Source: Lithodes maja
Lineage: Eukaryota > Arthropoda > Malacostraca > Decapoda > Lithodidae
DNA length: 64,000 nucleotides
Assembly: GCA_037953745.1 (NCBI GenBank)
Contig: JBAKBP010003101.1
Span: forward strand, 96,555-160,554
Direction: 5' to 3'
This document shows, one piece after another, positions 21,125-33,887 of this stretch (the first letter of the stretch is position 1; each line of letters begins with the position of its first letter). The notes below the pieces were generated by a model, which saw only the letters and a list, made by a program, of their open reading frames with translations, was not told where the DNA came from and did no database searches. Position numbers and translations under genes: made by a program.

Positions 21125-22460
21125 TGGAAGAGGAGGTGGGGATCAGGTCAGAAGTGTGTGTAGCCTTGTAAAAAGTGAAGATGTGGGAAAGCAAGAATTT
21201 ATGGAGTGTGTGGGGAATGCTGAGGTGTGGTGGTGAATTAGTGATTGAATGGGTATGGACATTGTGTAAACTGGTATGGGAGAAGGGAAGTGCACCTGAT
21301 GACTGGAAGACAGGCATAATAGTCCCCTTGTATAAGGGTAGGCCGAGTGTGTGGTAATCACCGGGGAATATGTCTTCTAAGCGTAGTAGGGAAGATGTAC
21401 CAGTACAGTAGGATAGTGATCGAGAGAGTGAGAGCGAGAACGGAGAAATTTGTAGGTTTTTCTGGCCCCCTTCTCCCTCATGTTTAGCTCCATTGGATTT
21501 AAGCATTTAAGACATTCGGCCCATTGGTTTGGTAATTTTAAGACTTACGCCCCATTTCTTTGTCAATATTAAGATCTTTCGTGCAATTTAGGTACTGGTA
21601 TCAAATGTTTCCGGGCGAGCGATAACGAGCCTGTAATTTTAAGAGTAACGGCCGGGACATGTTTATACCAATAAATGTAAAATTTATCTTAATGGGTGTT
21701 TCTTACAGCTGGATGGAGGTCTAGGGAGGAAACCCCAAAATAATAAAAAAAACAAAAAACAATAAGCAACTTCATACGCCCATCTCCCATTCAAGCAAGG
21801 GTGTGTGATGTCCCATTGGTCATTCAATATATATATATATGGCTGGAGTCATGAAAGAAATACAAGGAAGAGCAGTGGTTGTTGGTGTACTACTGATAAG
21901 GGAAGGAAATGTTGCCTGTATTGTTGTTTGCTGACGATACAGTTCTTATGAGCGATAGTGAATGGGAGTTGCAGGGTCAGATAAATATGTTTTGAGCAGT
22001 GTGTGAAAAATGCAATATGAAGGTAAATGCGGGGAAGAGTAAGGTTGTGGGCTTTGAAAGGGTGCAGTCACAGAGTGTGATGTGAGGTTAATAGTCAGGC
22101 TATGGAGAATATCAGGTCATTTTGGCAGTATGTTGAGTATGGATGAAACAGTGTGGGAGAGGGTGCGACAGGGGAAGAGGCTTGTAGGAACATTGAAAGC
22201 AGTTACAAGAAATAGAGTGGTCAACCTGGAAGTAAAGAAGTCCTTGCATGATAGTGTGGTAATCCCGACACTGACGTACGGGAGTGAAGCATGGACGTTG
22301 TTGGAGAGACAAACCAAGAGAGAGGGGTGAAAATGAGTTACTGTACCGAACTTGAGAAGTGTGTGCAGAGTTACATGTGGGGGATAGAGAGACGATTGAG
22401 GAAGTACGAGAGCAGTATGGTGTGGATATAGATAGGCTACATATAAGCACATACAAATTT
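21125..22460 (+). pseudogene. RTE-like LINE, badly decayed
   Basis: Plus-strand frames carry RTE RT blocks in order: VIEWVWTLCKLVWEKGSAPD and DWKTGIIVPLYKGR (21235-21345), the catalytic FADD with TVLMSDSEWELQGQ from 21927, and SLHDSVVIPTLTYGSEAWT (22235-22300). These match the element at 31605-34960. Frames are broken repeatedly. The stretch from about 21400 to 21780 is unrelated sequence with poly-A-like tracts, either an insertion or a replaced segment. Confidence 0.8.
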
Positions 22461-23880
22461 AAAGGTCATTTTGTCCACAAAGAATGTGATTATAGTTTCA
22501 CGTCCTAAATGGCGGCTTTCCAGGCGGCCCTGTCAAGGGGTGCTTCTGTTGTCAAGTTCAATATTTTGAGATCGGACCGGAGTACCTGATCCCACGTCAT
22601 TCTAGGTCTACCGGGTACCCATACGCGCAGCTTCCCCCATGTTCACAGTCCGGCATAATTATCTTCACCCAGTTCTGATCATCCATTCTATCCATGTGTC
22701 CAAACCAACCAAGTCGGCTCTTGCGCATCACTTCACTGACACTCCGACGCCCTCTTAATTCCTCGCTTGATACCCCATCCCTGAGGTTAACCCCATATAT
22801 CTATCTCACCATTCTCTTCTCATTCTGTTCCATTCTATTGATATCCTCTGATTTAACCGGCCATGTCTCCGAGGCATAGGTCATCACACTCCTAACACTC
22901 GAGGTATTGGTATACACCTTCCCTTTAAGGTGAAGTGGGAGTCTTCTCATGGTCAGAAGTGGCAACAGCTCAAACTTCCCCCAGCCACTTTTGACTAGCA
23001 ATGGAGCCAGCTTCAGCGCCACCTCTGGCAGAAACCGTATCGCCCAAACAGCAGAATGTGTTCACACACTTCAGCGTTACAATGTCGAAATCAACACTAA
23101 CAGGCGGGTAATATAACACAAGTTCTCCCTTGCACACTGCACATTCAAAGTCTATGATTCTTGTCAAAGGTGCTCTAGATACACTACATCTCTTGTGTAG
23201 CCTACTCAGTCACTACAGATGCAACATTGAATTGAGTTACTTCCCACCCCCTTCCCACATAGTGTGCATGGATAGCCTAGTCGCCGCTTCTTTCAATAAT
23301 TCCATGCCCTACTCCACTAATCATGACCTTTGTTTTTATCTATGTTAACTCTTAGACCCTTGTTTGCCATACCCTCCCTCCATATTTTGAACTTTGCCTC
23401 TGCTTCCTGCGCACTATCTGCGATAAGAACTAGGTCATCTGCATGTAAAAACTCCAATGGGAGTCATGTCTTAAAGTCCCTTGACAGAGCCTCCAAGCCT
23501 CCAGGACCAAAACAAACAGTAATGGGCTCAGCACTAAACCTTGATGGACTCCACCTTTCCCTGGGAACTATTCGCTTAGGACCCCATTCACTCTAACTGC
23601 TACCCGTGACCCTTCATACATTCTTATTATCTTATGCACCAACCACTCTTCTACTACTAGTTTTCTCATAGCCCACTGCATTACTTCCCTTGCCACCCAG
23701 TCAAAGGCCTTCTCCAGATCTACAAAAAATAGGTATAACTCCCTGTTATTATTTAAGAAGCTCTCTTGCAGTTGCCTAAGAATAAAGATTGCTCCAGTTG
23801 TGATACATACCGGCATATATCCAAACTGCATGTCGCTGATTGCGACACTTTTCCTGATCATGCATTTAAAGACCCTTTGC
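22447..23880 (-). pseudogene. RTE-like LINE with PHD-like zinc finger
   Basis: Minus-strand frames give RT: MQFGYMPV (about 23830), ELYLFFVDLEKAFDWVAREV, VAVRVNGVLSE and, in a shifted frame, LHADDLVLIADS near 23450-23420. HADD stands where most RTs have YADD or FADD. Downstream are Cys pairs (FECAVCKGE near 23145), then FCCLGDTVSARGG, MTYASETWPVK and INRMEQNEKRMVRWI. Multiple frameshifts are present. The 3' end near 22447 is shared with the copy ending near 24165. Confidence 0.85.
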
Positions 23881-24164
23881 TGATTTTCAGGACTTGATCG
23901 AGCATTTTCAAACCCCTATAATTTCCCCTGTCCGAACTACCTTCATATAACGTTTCCTAGGTATATCTTGAGTGACGCAAATCAGGAACTATAGGGCGAA
24001 TACGAGTCTTGAAAGTAAACAAACTGGTGATGTACATCCTTGCCCATGCTGCCTTCGCACTCTTATAATATTGTTGCTCATAATATTTAAAATGAAGATA
24101 AGAATTGAAACCCACTCTGATACTCACCCATTATGAAGACTCATCCATTTACATAGGCTACATA

Positions 24165-24720
24165 CATACATAAATTTAAAGACCAAGTGCTCACCACAGA
24201 CTGCGGTTCCGGTCACATGTCCTAATTGCAGTGCTTTAGAGATCCCTGTTCTGAGCTGTCATAAGTTCTGATCCCACGTCTTTCTTGGTTTGCCCCATGG
24301 TGCAGCTCCCTCCACATTAATTTTTTCACCCAACTTAGTTCATCCATCCTCTCCACACATCCAAGCCTACTAGTATATGCATTTCATCACTGATGCTCTT
24401 GATACCTAACCATCTCCTCAGGTCTTCACTAGATATCCTATCTAGCAGTTTGGCCCCACACATTGATTACAAGCTCACCTTAGCATAATATGCATAAAAT
24501 TGTCTCAACATCGGGCTTCTTCCTCGATAGAGGACTAGAGGTCCCTTTATTCTGGTGCAGTGCTTCTTCCCGTGGTGTACCCAGAAGAGGCAAACGCTTC
24601 ACTGAATTGAGTTCGCATCCACCTCTTATTTGCATACTGTGCATGGGTATACACCACTTTTTTTCTACTTTTCCTAGCCATAATCTATTATGTAAGACCT
24701 AGGTTTTATCTATATTTACT
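24165..24720 (-). pseudogene. RTE-like LINE 3' fragment
   Basis: Nucleotide similarity to 1441-1700 and 22540-22800 is clear: CGTCTTTCTTGG, GGTGCAGCTCCCTC, CACCCAACTTAGTTCATCC and CATTTCATCACTGATG. The plus-strand left edge has an ACATACATACATAAATTTAAA tail region, as at 22440-22460, suggesting a (TGTA)n 3' tail. Frames are destroyed. Confidence 0.7.
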
Positions 24721-25240
24721 CTTAACCCACTGAGCCCCAGGCAATATAATATAAATGGACACTCCAGGCCCAGCAGGTTGTAATTTTTTTTTTTTTTTTC
24801 AGAAAACACCTGGAATGGGTTAGAAATGAAGGAAAAACAGCTAAAAATCGGTCCCCTAGGTCATTAAGGGATCCTAAAGGGCGCCCGAAAGTCTGAATTA
24901 ACATGGGGAAATGGGTACGCAAAAACATGCAAAAACAAGTTTTTGCGCGCTAATGCTCACGCGGTTGGACTTTGAGGGTATTCAACCATCGGCATAGTTG
25001 CGTGGGATACTTACGCAGTTCCCATACAAATCTGAGCCCTCTAGGTAGCCTACCATAGGACCGGAGTAATTGACCGCGACGCACCTTATGAGTCGCTGGG
25101 GTTTAGCGTTACATACATTGCCGATGCATACGCTGCGGCGCTGGGGTCTGTGGGTTGCGGGGATTGCCCAATATTTACTCCGGATGGTGTTGGTGAAATT
25201 AGTCCGATTTGAATGAAATTTGGCACATTGATAGGGGGAC
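24718..25240. repeat. Possible TTAACCC-ended repeat, unresolved
   Basis: Starts TTAACCCACTGAGCCCCAGG (TTAA at 24723-24726), which resembles the ends of the other TTAA-flanked MITEs here. No matching right end was found, possibly because the LINE from about 25.3 kb removed it. A poly-T of 18 lies at about 24786. No gene recognised. Confidence 0.4.
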
Positions 25241-25381
25241 TATGAAAGATGATGCCCGTCATTCTTTTTCTCCTTTTTTTTTGGGGGGGGGGGGGAAATC
25301 GGGGGACAAAATCAGGTAAAAATTATACCATTTTTAAAAATTCATCTCTAACAAAATACTGTACCCTATATTTGTGTAGTT

Positions 25382-26329
25382 TTGTATTCTACTATGGGTT
25401 TCAGAGGCCGTGTTACCAGTACATCGGTACACCACCGGTACACCACCGCCCCAACGTCATCTGCCAACAATCCAACACCTGCAGTAGACACTGCAGCAGA
25501 TGATTCTGACGAACCTGAGCCGACATCAAACCAGGACAGCCGCCCTGTTCACCTTAGTCCCTCCCCCACTCCTCGTGCAAGAAGCCTGCTAGCACGAACA
25601 GTACCAACCCCTCGCCCCCGTTCTAACCACTCCTCTCCCCGACCTGTACGTAGAGTCCCGCCACCACAGGTTTCCGGATTTACACCAGTGAGGAACGGTG
25701 CACGGCCAACGCAGAAAAGGTCTCATCTACCAGTCACAATGTCAAACAGATTTGAGATATTGGTAGAGATGAAAGACGAACCAGAAGAGACCAGGCTCGT
25801 TGGGGATTCCATCCTACGAGGACAGGTCGAAGAGTTCTGCGACAGAGTCCCAATTCAACGAAAAAGATTTTGCATCCCAGGAGCTGGACTGGACGATATT
25901 GTGGAAGAATTCGAAGATACCACAAAGGATGCAAATGAAAATACCCTTTTTGTCATCCATGCTGGTTCAAATGACGTCATGCGCACCAGATCCGAAGAGT
26001 TGATGGAGAAATATCGCAAGATGATCCAGCACTACAAAAACAAGTCAAGGAATATCATCATCTCAGGCATTCTCCCCAAGATCGACGCACCTGACAAATT
26101 CTACGACAAGGCCTTCAGCACAAATAGCCGACTAAAACATTTGTGTCTGAGGGAAGAAGTTGAATTCATCAACCTCTGGGACAACTTCTACAACCAGCCT
26201 ACTCTGTTCCGCAAGGATGGCACTCATCTAAACCCTGTGGGTTCAGCACGCATGGGTCGTCTCCTACACGAAGCAGTCCGCAGCCATGGATCAAAAAACG
26301 CCATCCGAGAAGAAGCAGCAGTGACATAA
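25382..26329 (+). CDS. LINE ORF1 with SGNH/GDSL esterase-type domain
   Basis: The 315-residue frame has a Pro/Ser/Arg-rich N-terminal half (residues about 1-120). A domain follows with the three signature blocks of SGNH hydrolases: VGDSILRG (nucleophile Ser143), HAGSNDV (residues 193-199, the GxND block) and DGTHLNPVG (Asp279, His282). CR1 ORF1 proteins are known to carry esterase-like domains, and ORF2 starts 83 bp downstream, so this is the ORF1 of the same LINE and not a host enzyme. All catalytic positions are kept. The true start is uncertain: the first ATG in frame is used, and several more occur inside. Confidence 0.85.
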   Translation: MYSTMGFRGRVTSTSVHHRYTTAPTSSANNPTPAVDTAADDSDEPEPTSNQDSRPVHLSPSPTPRARSLLARTVPTPRPRSNHSSPRPVRRVPPPQVSGFTPVRNGARPTQKRSHLPVTMSNRFEILVEMKDEPEETRLVGDSILRGQVEEFCDRVPIQRKRFCIPGAGLDDIVEEFEDTTKDANENTLFVIHAGSNDVMRTRSEELMEKYRKMIQHYKNKSRNIIISGILPKIDAPDKFYDKAFSTNSRLKHLCLREEVEFINLWDNFYNQPTLFRKDGTHLNPVGSARMGRLLHEAVRSHGSKNAIREEAAVT

Positions 26330-26412
26330 ATCATCCAACGCCAAGAAAAACACAGAGGCAACCGAGGACCACCAGCGATAAGGACCGGAGACAGCGAGGA
26401 CCGAGGACAGCC

Positions 26413-29289
26413 ATGAACATAAATGTAGATCCGACAAGAACCAAAAATATTATTAAAGCGCGTTCCGTGAGTTCTAAAATAACAAATTTAAAGGTTTTCT
26501 ATGCAAACGCTCGTAGCATACGCAATAAATTTTCAGATTTAGAGGAGCTAGTGTTTACAGAAAATTATGATGTGATTGGCATAACAGAATCTTGGCTCAA
26601 TACAGAAGATAGAGACTTTTTAGCAGAGTATTCACTTCCCGGTTATGTAATGTTTGAGAAAAGCCGAATAAATCGAAATGGAGGTGGCGTTTTACTTTAT
26701 ATCAAAGAAAGTCTTAACCCTACCCTCTTGTCAAAACCTCAAATTGTGAACGTCGACGCATCTTTTGTGCTAATAAAGAATAATAAAGGTACCAAAATAA
26801 TACTTGCATTAATATACAGACCTCCAGCTCAATCAGTGCAAACTGACCGAGAAATTTACGAACAAATTGCAGATGTAAGTAACTCACAAGATACCGTAAT
26901 TTTTGGTGACTTTAATTTACCTGTGACCAAGTGGGGCGATACTCTTACTTCACACTCCGGACATGACTTGTATACGAACTTGCAAGAGAGTTCGCTTTAT
27001 CAATTTGTTGGAACGCCGACCCGTGGTAATAACGTTCTTGACATTGTACTTGCAACAAAAGAAGAATTAATAGAGAATTTGAATGTTGGTGATGAATTCA
27101 GTAACAGCGACCATCATACGATAACTTTCACTTTAAACTTTACTAGTAACGAACCAAATAGTAGCATCGAAAAAGTCCCTAATTTCAAGAAAGCAAACTT
27201 TCCTAAACTTAGAGCTATGTTTAAAGAAACTGACTGGAGCTTTTTAATTCACAATAACAACATAAATACATCTTGGAAGTTATTCGAAGCCACTTACCTA
27301 AAAGCAGTGCAAGACTGCATACCATCGAAAACTCGGCGTCCAGGCCATAATAATAAGCCCAAATGGTGGAATAAAGATATTTCAAACTGCCTGCTTGCTA
27401 AAAAATTTGCTAATGAGAGATTAAAATCCTCACAAAATGACGAAGAACGGCTGAAATTTGTAGAGCTACGACGCAAAGCCAAAAAGTTAATTAAGCAAAG
27501 TAAAGAGACCTTAGAGTTACATATTGCGAATCAAAGTAAAACAAACCCGAAAGAATTCTATAGTTATATCAGAAAGAAAAAAGTAGTTACTTCAACTGTT
27601 GGACCGTTAGTCGATGAAAATGGAGAATACACCAAAGACGAAGAACAAATGAGTAATGCCCTCAATACCTTCTTTGCATCAGTTTTTACAACAGAAGACC
27701 TCAGTGATATCCCTACACCATCGCCGATTCAGATTGATAATTCAGATGTTTTAAGCAATATCACCGTTACAGAGAGAGAAGTATTGAATTGTTTAGATAA
27801 ACTCAAGGTAAATAAAACGCCTGGACCTGATACAATCTCGCCTAGAGTTCTAAAGGAAGCTAAGGATGAGCTCTCTAAACCACTGCCATTACTATTCAAT
27901 AAATCCTTGCAGTCTGGAACTATGCCCGATCAGTGGAAGCTAGCCAACGTAACACCGATATTCAAAAAAGGCAGCAAATCCCTATCCAGTAACTATCGTC
28001 CAATTAGCTTAACCTCAGTTGTATGTAAAATGCTAGAAACGGTCATAAGAGACAGACTCGTAAATCACTTAGAGGAAAATAACATACTTAAAGATACTCA
28101 ACATGGCTTTCGTAAAAAAACGTTCCTGTTTAACAAACCTCTTAGACTTCTTCCACGATATCCTCAACCTCTACGATGAGAGTAAAGCTGTAGATATTAT
28201 ATACCTTGATTTTCAAAAGGCCTTTGACAAAGTTCCCCACAAACGTTTACTGCTAAAACTAAAAGCGCATGGAATACAAGACGGTGTGTTGAAATGGATA
28301 GAAAATTGGCTCAGCGACAGAAAGCAAAGAGTAGTCATAAACGGTAAGGCATCAAAATGGACCAATGTAAGTAGCGGGGTACCCCAGGGATCGGTACTAG
28401 GACCAATTCTCTTTCTAATTTACATCAACGACATAGATGAGGGTCTCACCTGTACAATCTCAAAATTTGCTGACGATACAAAAATTGCAAATAGCGTACT
28501 CTCAAAAGAACAAGTTGACGATATGCAACACAATCTAGATAAATTGTCATGTTGGGCCCAAATTTGGCAAATGAGTTTCAATGCGGATAAATGTAAAGTA
28601 CTACATATCGGATACCTAAATGAGAAAGCAAACTATTCGATGAATGGCACTCAGCTTAAGAATGTAAACAGAGAAACCGATCTGGGAGTAACAATATCGA
28701 GTCAAAACCGAGTCAACAATGTTCAGAAGTTGTTAAGAAGGCAAACAAAATAATTGGCTTTATAGGCAGGTCATTTGAGCATAAATCCAAAGAAGTTATC
28801 CTAACCCTTTACAATTCCTTAGTCCGCCCTCTTCTGGAATACTGCGTTCAATCCTGGTGCCCTTATTACCAAAAAGATATAAACAAGCTAGAACGAGTTC
28901 AACGTAGAGTTACCAAAATGATACCTAGCCTAAAGAACAAACCATACGAAGAGCGTCTTAGAGAATTAAATCTATTTCCTTTAACCCAGCGCAGATTAAG
29001 AGGCGACTTAATTCAAGTGTTCAAAATCATCAAAGGCATCGACAATATGAACTGTAGTAAGTACTTCACTATCGACCAATCTAATTACACGCGGGGAAAC
29101 GGTTGCAAAATTATTGGTAAATCTTTTAACTCGCACGAATCTAAGAATTTCTTCTTCAATCGAGTTGTCAACTTGTGGAATGGGCTTCCCCGAAACGTTA
29201 TAGACTGCATCACCGTTGATTCATTTAAACTCCGCCTAGACAAATATCTCGCATCAAACCCGCGACTGACTGCGTTTGTAAATGAATAA
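26413..29289 (+). pseudogene. CR1-like LINE ORF2, endonuclease and reverse transcriptase, two frameshifts
   Basis: Nearly full-length ORF2. The first frame (26413-28179) has an APE-type endonuclease: VFYANARSIRNKF, IGITESWLNT, ALIYRPPAQS, VIFGDFNLPV, VLDIVLA and SDHHTITF. It continues into RT with TPGPDTISPRVLKEA and YRPISLTSVVCKMLE. The frame shifts in a run of seven A residues near 28112-28118. The next frame (to 28753) has YLDFQKAFDKVPHKR, SGVPQGSVLGPILF and the intact catalytic FADD near 28468. A second shift near 28700-28740 leads to the thumb/C-terminal frame ending LYNSLVRPLLEYC...WNGLPRNV at 29289. It is the best-preserved LINE of the window but cannot make one protein without frameshifting. 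Confidence 0.9.
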
Positions 29290-29531
29290 CTTTATTTTAT
29301 CCCCCCCTCAGTTACTAACCCATCTGTCCCCTACTAACTTCCTAATCCTGCCACGGACATTAGTTCCAGGGCAGTAATTCCCTTTCCAATGTTCCCTTAC
29401 CCACTCTAAACCACTGTTTGGACACTTGATCCTCAGTGTTTTGGAGGACAAGCAACCTAGAAGGGTCACTGGATCTGTTGTTGCTTGATTTCCTTTGTAC
29501 TCCTTTGTACATCGTTTTTCGGGAATAACTT

Positions 29532-29723
29532 ATGAACAAACAGTTGTTGTTGTTGTTCCCCAAGGCCTGTAGATTGGGAGGTCAATCCACGGAAGAGACG
29601 CCGTCACTTGAGATCTAGAAAATATATAAGTAAAAGGAACAGTCAGAGTAAGCTATGGGTATGGCAGAGATCGCTCAGGTCTCACTCTGATAGACCAGCC
29701 CATCGCCAATGAACAAACAGTTG
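29532..29723 (-). mobile_element. Short SINE with perfect 15-bp target duplication
   Basis: ATGAACAAACAGTTG is repeated exactly at 29532-29546 and 29709-29723. The 162-bp insert, read on the minus strand, starts GGGCTGGTCTATCAGAGTGA, contains CAAGTGACGGCGTCTCTTCC, and ends CCTTGGGGAACAACAACAAC. Its first ~135 bp are nearly identical to the SINE at 39850-40268. The GGGAACAAC end matches the 3' end of the LINE at 18506-19933, its likely mobilising partner. Confidence 0.85.
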
Positions 29724-30211
29724 GATCAGTATGATATTTTGCCACAACTTGTTTCACACCGTGCCCTAATATTGTTTAATATTGTGCATTACCAAAAGTG
29801 GATAATTAAGCCACTTGTCCCTGTATCATGAGGTTATAGTCACACCTGAATGACTAGGAAACGGACAAGGCTACTGTGGCTTACCTGTGAAACCACCAAA
29901 CCATTATTGCTCCTCCATCAAACACGGTAGTTATCAGCCACCACCCAACCCTATTATCGTCTTTATATTCCAAGTTATCTGTCGCTATCAAATATAAATA
30001 TACACAAAATATGTCTCAGCAGACAGACACGCAGCGAAGCTTTACCTGCAATGCCCGCCCACCTCCTATCCAGGCATAACCCTTCATACTTTCCTGGACC
30101 AAGCACCTCACAGACTACTATCTATTCCAACTGGCACCCGACTCCCTCTCCCAACAACCTTGAAACATCTAGATTCACCCTATGCTCGCCCCTATTACAC
30201 ACCATACCATA

Positions 30212-30212
<1 letters not shown>
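29724..30212. other. Unassigned sequence
   Basis: No gene, repeat or RNA recognised. Confidence 0.35.
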
Positions 30213-30262
<50 letters not shown>

Positions 30263-30273
30263 TAGATAGATAC
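30213..30273 (+). repeat. (AT)n microsatellite followed by (GATA)n
   Basis: About 48 bp of pure AT alternation, then three to four GATA units. Confidence 0.9.
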
Positions 30274-30627
30274 AGTAGTTTAACGAGACCACATCATGAG
30301 ACACATAGGGCTGGCCTTAGTCTGAGCCAAGGATTCAGTGGGATAAGATATACTATAATCCGTGAGAGTTCCGGAACAATAACATTTAATTGACAGCTTT
30401 CTTCAGAAATAGATGATCATCTCATGGGGATTACCTGTACTATTAATTCTTCCACCCACCCAAGGTGCATGTGCAAAGCGGTTCCCCACGGTCACACAGA
30501 AACAAATAGAGGAGCAAATTGCCGAATTCCTCAAGCACGCCCCAGCACAGCGCGGTGGAGCAAGATATAAGATACTGTATGATATCAAGGCTTTTCTTTT
30601 ATCTTGATAGAGGTGTAGTACGTAATC

Positions 30628-31270
30628 GTTCCCTAGGCTGCGTAGCCGAACAGCCCCTTTCTAAGGAAGGCTACGGCCGAGACTGGGTTTTCCCACAAAG
30701 TTCTCAAGTAGTGTGTGTTGTTTTGTTTGCGTAAGTGGTTGTGTTATGCAGTCTTCCATAATGTGTGTGTGTGGTTTAAGGTGAGGTGAGGGATGTGACT
30801 ATATTCTACTGTCCAGTTTGTGAGAAGGGTCGCTGTAGATTTGTTTGTGGCTAATTTGAGTCTGTTTTCAGTAAACCATTCCTGTAATGTGTTGAGGTAC
30901 GGTTGGAGGAGTTGTGCGGCTGTGTTTGTGTCTCAATGTGTACAGGTGGGTGTTATGTCATCTGCGTAAGAGGCTGTGTGTATCTGTGATGTATGGCGTA
31001 TGGGTAGCTTGTGCATGTATAGATTGAAAAGTGTTGGTCACAAGACGGATCCCCGATGGACTTTGTTTGTGAAATTTGAGATGTTCGATGACTGGCAAGC
31101 AAATTTTACATGGGCACATCTGCCTGCTAAATAGTTGACCAGCCACTTTTTTGTTATTGTGTATGTTTGTATTAAAAAAATACTTTTAAACGTTGTGGAG
31201 GAGGATGGCATCAAAAGCTTTATGAATGTCAATTGTACGTAACAAGAACTGTTTTGTGTGGTGGCATAAC
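30628..31270 (-). pseudogene. LINE RT fragment, internally deleted, same family as 18752-19904
   Basis: Minus-strand translation gives TIDIHKAFDAI (RT block with catalytic Asp), KWLVNYLAGRCAHVKF, VHRGSVL then PTLFNLYMH, and SYADDITPTCTH (YADD near 30966), then WFTENRLKLATNKSTATLL. The sequence then jumps at a short run of alternating CA to the far C-terminus: LRTLWENPVSAVAFLRKGLF. The jump removes about 200 codons relative to the sister copy. The 3' end GCTGTTCGGCTACGCAGCCTAGGGAAC matches the family end. Stops and frameshifts are present. Confidence 0.8.
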
Positions 31271-33887
31271 TGAATTAATGCCATAAAAAAAATGTGAATT
31301 GTGTAAGAAGGGTGTTTGTGTAATGATATCTCCAACGCCTTCGAAATATCCCCTCATATAAGCTACAAATATAAATAATACCAAAGCTAATACGTAGATG
31401 GAGTCCTACTACAGTAAACCCTCGTTATCTCGGAATAATTGGGGTGGGGGAGACCACTTCCGAGAAGTCCGATTTTCCGAGATGTCCGAAGTCCGACTTA
31501 AGAGAGGGAAAATGTCCGAATTAGAAGAGGGAGTCCAATTCACCAGAGAAAACGGAGACTTCCCTATCACTAACAACGTAGATCCAAGATGAATTACAGT
31601 ACCGGTACAGTATCTATCCTTCTCTATCTATTGCCTGACGCCGTGATCTCCGAAGGGGTGGCCACGAACGAACCGCCCCAATGCACCTCTGTCCTCAGTC
31701 AGGCGACGCCCTTCCTCCCAACCAGCACCACCTTCATTTATATACTTCCTCTCTCCATCCTTCCACCACTCCTGTGCACCTCTCCCTCTCTGTCCTTCCA
31801 CCTCGCTCTCGTACACCCTCTTAGTAATTCTCTCGCTTTCCATACGTTCTATATGGCCGAACTATCTCAAGTTGTTCCTTTTCACACTTTCCAGCACATC
31901 TACCTCCACACCACAACTCCTTACTTCCTCATTCGTCTGTCTATTCTTCCATGTAACTCTGCACGCACCTCTCAAGTAACTCATTTCCACCGCTCTCACT
32001 CTTGGTCTGAGTCTCTTCCCGAATGTCCATGCTTCGCTTCCGTAAGTTAGCGTCGGGATTACCACACTGTCATGCAAGGACTTCTTCACTTCCATACTGA
32101 CCACCCTATTTCTTGTTACTGCTTTCAACGTTCGTACAATCCTCCTCTTCCCCTGTTGCACCCTCTCCCGCACTTCTTCATCCATAGTCCCATCTCTACT
32201 TAACACACTGCCCAGATACTTAAATGATCTGACGATCTCCATAGCCTGACCATTCAACTTCACCTCACACTCTGTGACTTCACCCCTTTCGAAGACCATA
32301 ATCTTGCTCTTCCCCGCATTTACCTCCAAATTCCGTTCGCACAGTATTCCAAACTTATTTACCAGACCCTGCAACTCCCATTCATTATCGCTCATCAGAA
32401 TTGTATCATCCGCAAACAGCAGTATAAGCAGCTTCCACTCATTTCCCTCCCTTTTCAGTGATACACCAACATCCACTGCTCTTCCTAGTATTTCTTTCAT
32501 GACTCCATCCATATATACACTAAACAACCATGGGGACATCACACACCCCTGTTTCAACCCAACATTCAGGTCAAAGAACTCGCTCTGCTCATTCTCCACA
32601 CGTACTGCTGCCTTTGCACACTCATACATGCTCTTCACTGCTTTCAGCAACTTGCCATCTACTCCGTATATTCTAAATACTTTCCACATACCTTCTCTAT
32701 CCACTCTGTCATAGGCCTTCTCCAAGTCCATAAAGGCAATATGCACCTTTTGTTGCTTTTCCAGACACTTCTCCACAACACAATTCAGGGTAAACATCTG
32801 ATCTACACATCCTCTTTCCTTCCGAAAACCTCCCTGCTTGTCGCCTATCCATTTCTCCGTTCCCACTCTCTCAATCACTACCCTACTGTACACCTTCCCT
32901 ACTACGCTTAGAATACATATCCCTCAGTAGTTACCACACACTCCTCTTTCCCCTTTGCCCTTATATAGGGGGACTATTATGCCAGTCTTCCAGTCATTGG
33001 GTGCCCTCCCCTTCTCCCATGCTAGTTTGCACATTTTCCATACCCATTCGATCACTATATCACCACCATACCTCAACATTTTCCCACACACTCTCCATCT
33101 GTTCCTGGTGCTTTCCCCAACTTCACTCTTTTCAAGGATTCCCACACTTCTGACCTGATCCCCACCTCCTCCTCCACCACTTCTCTTCTTCTCCCTCCCA
33201 TACCATATCCAACTATGTTTGCTGGCTTTTCATTCCTTACATTTAGCAACTCGTTGAAGTACTCCCTCCATCTTTCGACTCTCTCTTGCTTTTCGGCTAG
33301 CATTCTCCCATTCTTGACTTTCACACCCTTACTTTTTTCCTGGCTACTTTCCTTAACTTTCTTACCTTCTTTTCAGAACAGTTTCTTACACTCCCTCCAG
33401 TTTACACTCAGATTCCTTCTAAATTCCTCATCTACTCTTCTTACTTTCCTGCACTACTTTCTTCACCTCTCGTCACGTACCTTGTTCGTTTCCGCCTCTC
33501 CAAATCTTCATTCCCTCTACTACCCAACCCCACTCTATACACTTTCTTCTTGTCTTCCACAGGTATTTTTACCTCTTCTGTCCACCATGCTGTACCTTTC
33601 ACTCCCCTCCCTTTTCTCCTCACTCCACACCACATGCTGCACAGATCTCTTCCTTAAACACCTTGCTTATCTCCTCCACTTCCTCCATATCTTCCAGGTC
33701 GAACTCACCTAGTCGTTTTTCTACTGCTCTCCTGTACTCTTCCTTGATTTCCTCCTCCTGTAGCCTCTCCACCCTCTTCACCATTCCACCTTTCTCTCGC
33801 CTCCCTCCAGCTCTCCTCACTCACTTCTTTTGTATCCTAACCTTAGCTACTACTACATAATGATCAGACGACTCAACCTTACACTAC

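Noticed and set aside
25382..26329. Host GDSL esterase gene
   Set aside because: It is followed within 83 bp by a LINE ORF2, has no introns or signal peptide, and esterase-like domains are known in CR1 ORF1.
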